64,000 nt of DNA from Lachnospiraceae bacterium (lineage in GTDB: Bacteria > Bacillota > Clostridia > Lachnospirales > Lachnospiraceae): contig JAPJQL010000019.1 of assembly GCA_030825115.1 (NCBI GenBank), positions 1 to 64,000 on the forward strand, written 5' to 3'. Shown here piece by piece: positions 62,301-64,000 of this stretch. Position 1 is the first letter of the stretch, and each line of letters opens with the position of its first letter. A program made the translations under genes and the position numbers. Under the pieces are notes generated by a model. It worked only from the letters and a program-made list of their open reading frames with translations, was not told the origin of the DNA and did no database searches.

Positions 62301-62690
62301 TTATTGGGGTTTTGAAGCACCACATCCACAAGTACCCGTGTAATTTGGATTGATCTTTCCGCATTTGGGACATTCCCAGTTGTTGGAAGGTACGCCTTTA
62401 AATGAAGATTTTTCTGGACTTCTTAGGTTATCCAAAGCCTGAGACAGCTCTTTGTACAAGGATTCTTGGTTACCCAGAATTTCATCAATAGCGTATAAAA
62501 TAACACTCAATACTACTACGGATAGAAAACCGAATAGAAAGACTATAATAGTTGTACCCCAATTTCGTTCCATATCATAGGTTCTCATGTTCAAAGACAT
62601 CCCCATTGTCTTTGCTATAAAAATACTTCCAATAGTTCCAAGAACCAGCATTGTGGTGGCAAGGACTTTACAAAAACCTTTCATACTCAT
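62301..62690 (-). CDS. Small membrane protein with C-terminal zinc ribbon
   Basis: 129 residues. Two transmembrane helices (about 5-28 and 46-72), a short coiled segment (QESLYKELSQALDNL) and a C-terminal zinc ribbon (CPKCGKINPNYTGTCGCG). Start at ATG 62690 with AGAGGA upstream (ATG 62684 is also possible). Placed between repressor and integrase, a usual site for lysogeny-expressed accessory genes such as superinfection exclusion. Function unknown. Confidence 0.75.
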   Translation of the reverse strand: MSMKGFCKVLATTMLVLGTIGSIFIAKTMGMSLNMRTYDMERNWGTTIIVFLFGFLSVVVLSVILYAIDEILGNQESLYKELSQALDNLRSPEKSSFKGVPSNNWECPKCGKINPNYTGTCGCGASKPQ

Positions 62691-62742
62691 ATTCGTTCCT
62701 CTTTTCTTTATTTTTATTAAAAAAGCCATTAGCTATTTTAAT

Positions 62743-63381
62743 CTAAAACTTGCAACGTAATTCAACTACTTTTCCAATAACTTTTACTGGTTTATTTAGG
62801 ATTTCTTCATTGGAAAAAAATATCGGTTCATAACTTGGGTTTGTAGAAATAAGCTCTATCCCATCACGATATTTTCGGAGTCTTTTGCAAGTGGCATCGG
62901 TGCCATTAATGGTAACAATAACGGTATCACCGGATTCAGCATCATCTTGTTGGCGGACGATGACCACGTCTCCCTTGCTCATCTTAGGCTCCATAGAGTC
63001 TCCATGAATTTGTAAACCAAAGAATTCACCGGTTGCCGCCAATTCCTCTGTGATTTCTTCTGTATCTATAATATCTTCTACTGCTTCAATAGGGGTTCCA
63101 GCGGCTACGCGACCAAGTACGTTGATGACAACACCGGGTTTCTTGTGTTTGGAGCCGTTTGTTATGGGGGTGACGTTATTATCCCAGCCAAAAAGTTCGG
63201 ATGATGTGGTTCCAAGAGCATTGGCGAATAACTCTATTTTTGATTGTTGCAAGTCTACCAGTCCTTTTTCAATCTTTGTAATAGAGGAGCGATCTGTATA
63301 ACCTGTAAGTTTTGCGAGTGATTCTTGTGACATTCCTTTTTCTTCGCGTAATCGCTTTATATTTTTATATAAATCAAGCAT
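62743..63381 (-). CDS. CI/LexA-like phage repressor (XRE HTH plus S24 peptidase)
   Basis: 212 residues. The N-terminal HTH_3 domain has MSQESLAKLTGYTDRSSITKIEKG (about 17-40). The S24 self-cleavage domain has Ser129 (GDSMEP) and Lys167 (ATCKRL), with a likely Ala94-Gly95 scissile bond (RVAAGTP). RecA-stimulated autocleavage would induce the element upon DNA damage. It is divergent from a Cro-like gene, sharing a palindromic operator. Confidence 0.93.
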   Translation of the reverse strand: MLDLYKNIKRLREEKGMSQESLAKLTGYTDRSSITKIEKGLVDLQQSKIELFANALGTTSSELFGWDNNVTPITNGSKHKKPGVVINVLGRVAAGTPIEAVEDIIDTEEITEELAATGEFFGLQIHGDSMEPKMSKGDVVIVRQQDDAESGDTVIVTINGTDATCKRLRKYRDGIELISTNPSYEPIFFSNEEILNKPVKVIGKVVELRCKF

Positions 63382-63406
63382 ATAAGCACCGCCTTTCGAT
63401 AATTTG

Positions 63407-63435
63407 ATAATAACATATGTGTGAAAAAAAATCAA
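63407..63435 (-). promoter_or_regulatory. Promoter of the repressor gene
   Basis: On the minus strand: TTGATT (63435-63430), 17-base spacer, TATTAT (63412-63407). Confidence 0.65.
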
Positions 63436-63453
63436 CAAAATTGTTTAAAACTG

Positions 63454-63482
63454 TTGACATAAATTCACTACGGTGATATAGT
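63454..63482 (+). promoter_or_regulatory. Rightward promoter of the element (early/cro-like)
   Basis: TTGACA at 63454-63459, 17-base spacer, TATAGT at 63477-63482. The -10 coincides with a GTG at 63481, which is therefore not the translation start. It overlaps the palindromic operator. Confidence 0.75.
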
Positions 63483-63486
63483 GAAT
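63463..63486. promoter_or_regulatory. Palindromic operator at the rightward promoter
   Basis: ATTCACTA (63463-63470) and its exact inverse TAGTGAAT (63479-63486) separated by 8 bases, covering the -10. Its position and symmetry fit binding by the S24 repressor and/or the Cro-like protein. Confidence 0.6.
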
Positions 63487-63510
63487 ATGAATCAACAAGG
63501 AGGTGAAAAG

Positions 63511-63765
63511 GTGACAGATGTAGTAGCATTAAAAAAATGCATAGAAGATTCTGGAATGACAGTGACATCCATTGCTGAAAAAACTGGAATATTAAGAGAA
63601 ACCTTATATAATCGCTTGAGAACGGGCGATTTTAAAGGCTCTGAAATTTATGCATTATCGGAAATTTTAAATCTCTCAAGAGATAAACGAGATGAAATTT
63701 TTTTTGCTTCCGAAAGTGAATTTAATTCACGAAAAGGTAAAATTGAGAAAGGAGGAAAGGGGTGA
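63511..63765 (+). CDS. Cro-like HTH protein
   Basis: 84 residues from GTG 63511, which has AAGGAGGT 6 bases upstream. The HTH is in MTVTSIAEKTGILRETLYNRLRTGDF, followed by GSEIYALSEILNLSRDKRDEIFFA, typical of phage-type small regulators opposite CI. It probably competes with the repressor for the operator. First gene of the rightward transcript. Confidence 0.85.
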   Translation: MTDVVALKKCIEDSGMTVTSIAEKTGILRETLYNRLRTGDFKGSEIYALSEILNLSRDKRDEIFFASESEFNSRKGKIEKGGKG

Positions 63766-63772
63766 GCTGAGG

Positions 63773-63976
63773 ATGGAGATTAGGAAGTTAGAGATTGACT
63801 TGGATGCGGGAATATTGAAAATCAACGGAAAGGATTTCACGGAAAGACAAGTCGTAGTATCACTCCCCGGCTTAGAAGGCTGGACGTACAGAAGACTTTT
63901 TAATTTCGAACATGCAACAGAAAAACCGGGGAAATGTGATGAACTTACGGTGAATTACAGTCTGGGAGAAACGTAA
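63773..63976 (+). CDS. Small element-encoded protein, function unknown
   Basis: 67 residues, MEIRKLEIDLDAGILKINGKDF... with an acidic, strand-rich composition and no recognised motif. It lies 7 bases after the Cro-like gene, so it is co-transcribed. The start is tentative because only GAGG directly precedes the ATG. The window ends soon after. Confidence 0.55.
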   Translation: MEIRKLEIDLDAGILKINGKDFTERQVVVSLPGLEGWTYRRLFNFEHATEKPGKCDELTVNYSLGET

Positions 63977-64000
63977 AAGCAAGAAGGGGAGTGAATAGAT

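Noticed and set aside
63481..63510. GTG 63481 or ATG 63487 as start of the Cro-like gene
   Set aside because: They fall in or next to the -10 element of the rightward promoter; GTG 63511 follows a perfect ribosome binding site.
1..64000. tRNA, rRNA, CRISPR array or insertion sequence
   Set aside because: No cloverleaf-like segment with CCA-end context, rRNA segment, spaced direct repeat array or transposase was seen on either strand by eye.

Overview
The window is a Gram-positive, spore-forming Clostridia chromosome segment, most likely Lachnospiraceae (Clostridium cluster XIVa). This rests on synteny and families: rsmD-coaD with a ylbJ-type gene, an alpha/beta SASP, hisZ-short hisG, the TIGR03960-TIGR03936-RNase G trio, rplU-prp-rpmA-obg, a glmS ribozyme, RecU, and strong AGGAGG ribosome binding sites with sigma-A promoters. 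No rRNA, tRNA or CRISPR array was seen. The species cannot be fixed from the sequence alone.

Layout: 1-1.6 kb holds a small Cys-rich secreted protein, an ECF sigma factor and an RsgI-like membrane anti-sigma factor behind a sigma-W-like promoter. 1.7-4.1 kb is a polar amino-acid ABC importer behind a promoter and a terminator-like leader. 4.2-8.3 kb encodes a type II topoisomerase pair (ParE/ParC-like). 8.5-13.7 kb has aspartate-semialdehyde dehydrogenase, aldose 1-epimerase and a large periplasmic-sensing GGDEF-EAL protein. 13.9-16.9 kb has a SASP, rsmD-coaD, a coiled-coil protein and a convergent ylbJ-like gene. 17.0-21.6 kb carries an HD-domain gene with an internal deletion, an acetyltransferase, a HAD phosphatase, a nitroreductase, a PanE-like reductase and a lipoprotein. 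21.7-30.7 kb is dominated by RNA modification (RsmF-like, RsuA-like, RluD-like), with HAD, YgiQ, SDR and RecU genes and a duplicated CmpB-type membrane protein.

30.7-37.9 kb is a histidine operon (hisZ-G-D-B-A-IE) from a perfect consensus promoter, followed by pepT. It lacks hisH, hisF and hisC, and its HisIE carries an extra degenerate HisF-like barrel. 38.1-44.7 kb is the most striking accessory locus: a 1782-residue secreted M60-type (mucinase-like) metalloprotease with a dockerin-like module, next to a secreted protein with a cohesin-like sandwich, a Pro-Glu-Thr repeat linker and choline-binding-type wall repeats. I infer a two-gene, wall-tethered mucin-degrading system.

44.9-51.5 kb has two radical-SAM-associated proteins, a short RNase G and TrkA/TrkH potassium uptake. 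51.5-55.8 kb is a translation/ribosome cluster (rplU, prp, rpmA, obg, yhbY, nadD, yqeK, rsfS). 55.9-58.1 kb is glmS on the minus strand with its metabolite-sensing ribozyme and promoter. 58.2-60.8 kb has a NYN-domain protein and a second ECF sigma/anti-sigma/secreted-protein unit.

From about 60.9 kb to the end the window enters an AT-richer integrative element (prophage-like): tyrosine integrase, a membrane zinc-ribbon protein, a CI/LexA-like S24 repressor, divergent promoters with a palindromic operator, and a Cro-like protein. A 15-codon stub just before the integrase resembles the start of a glycosyltransferase, suggesting that the element split that gene.
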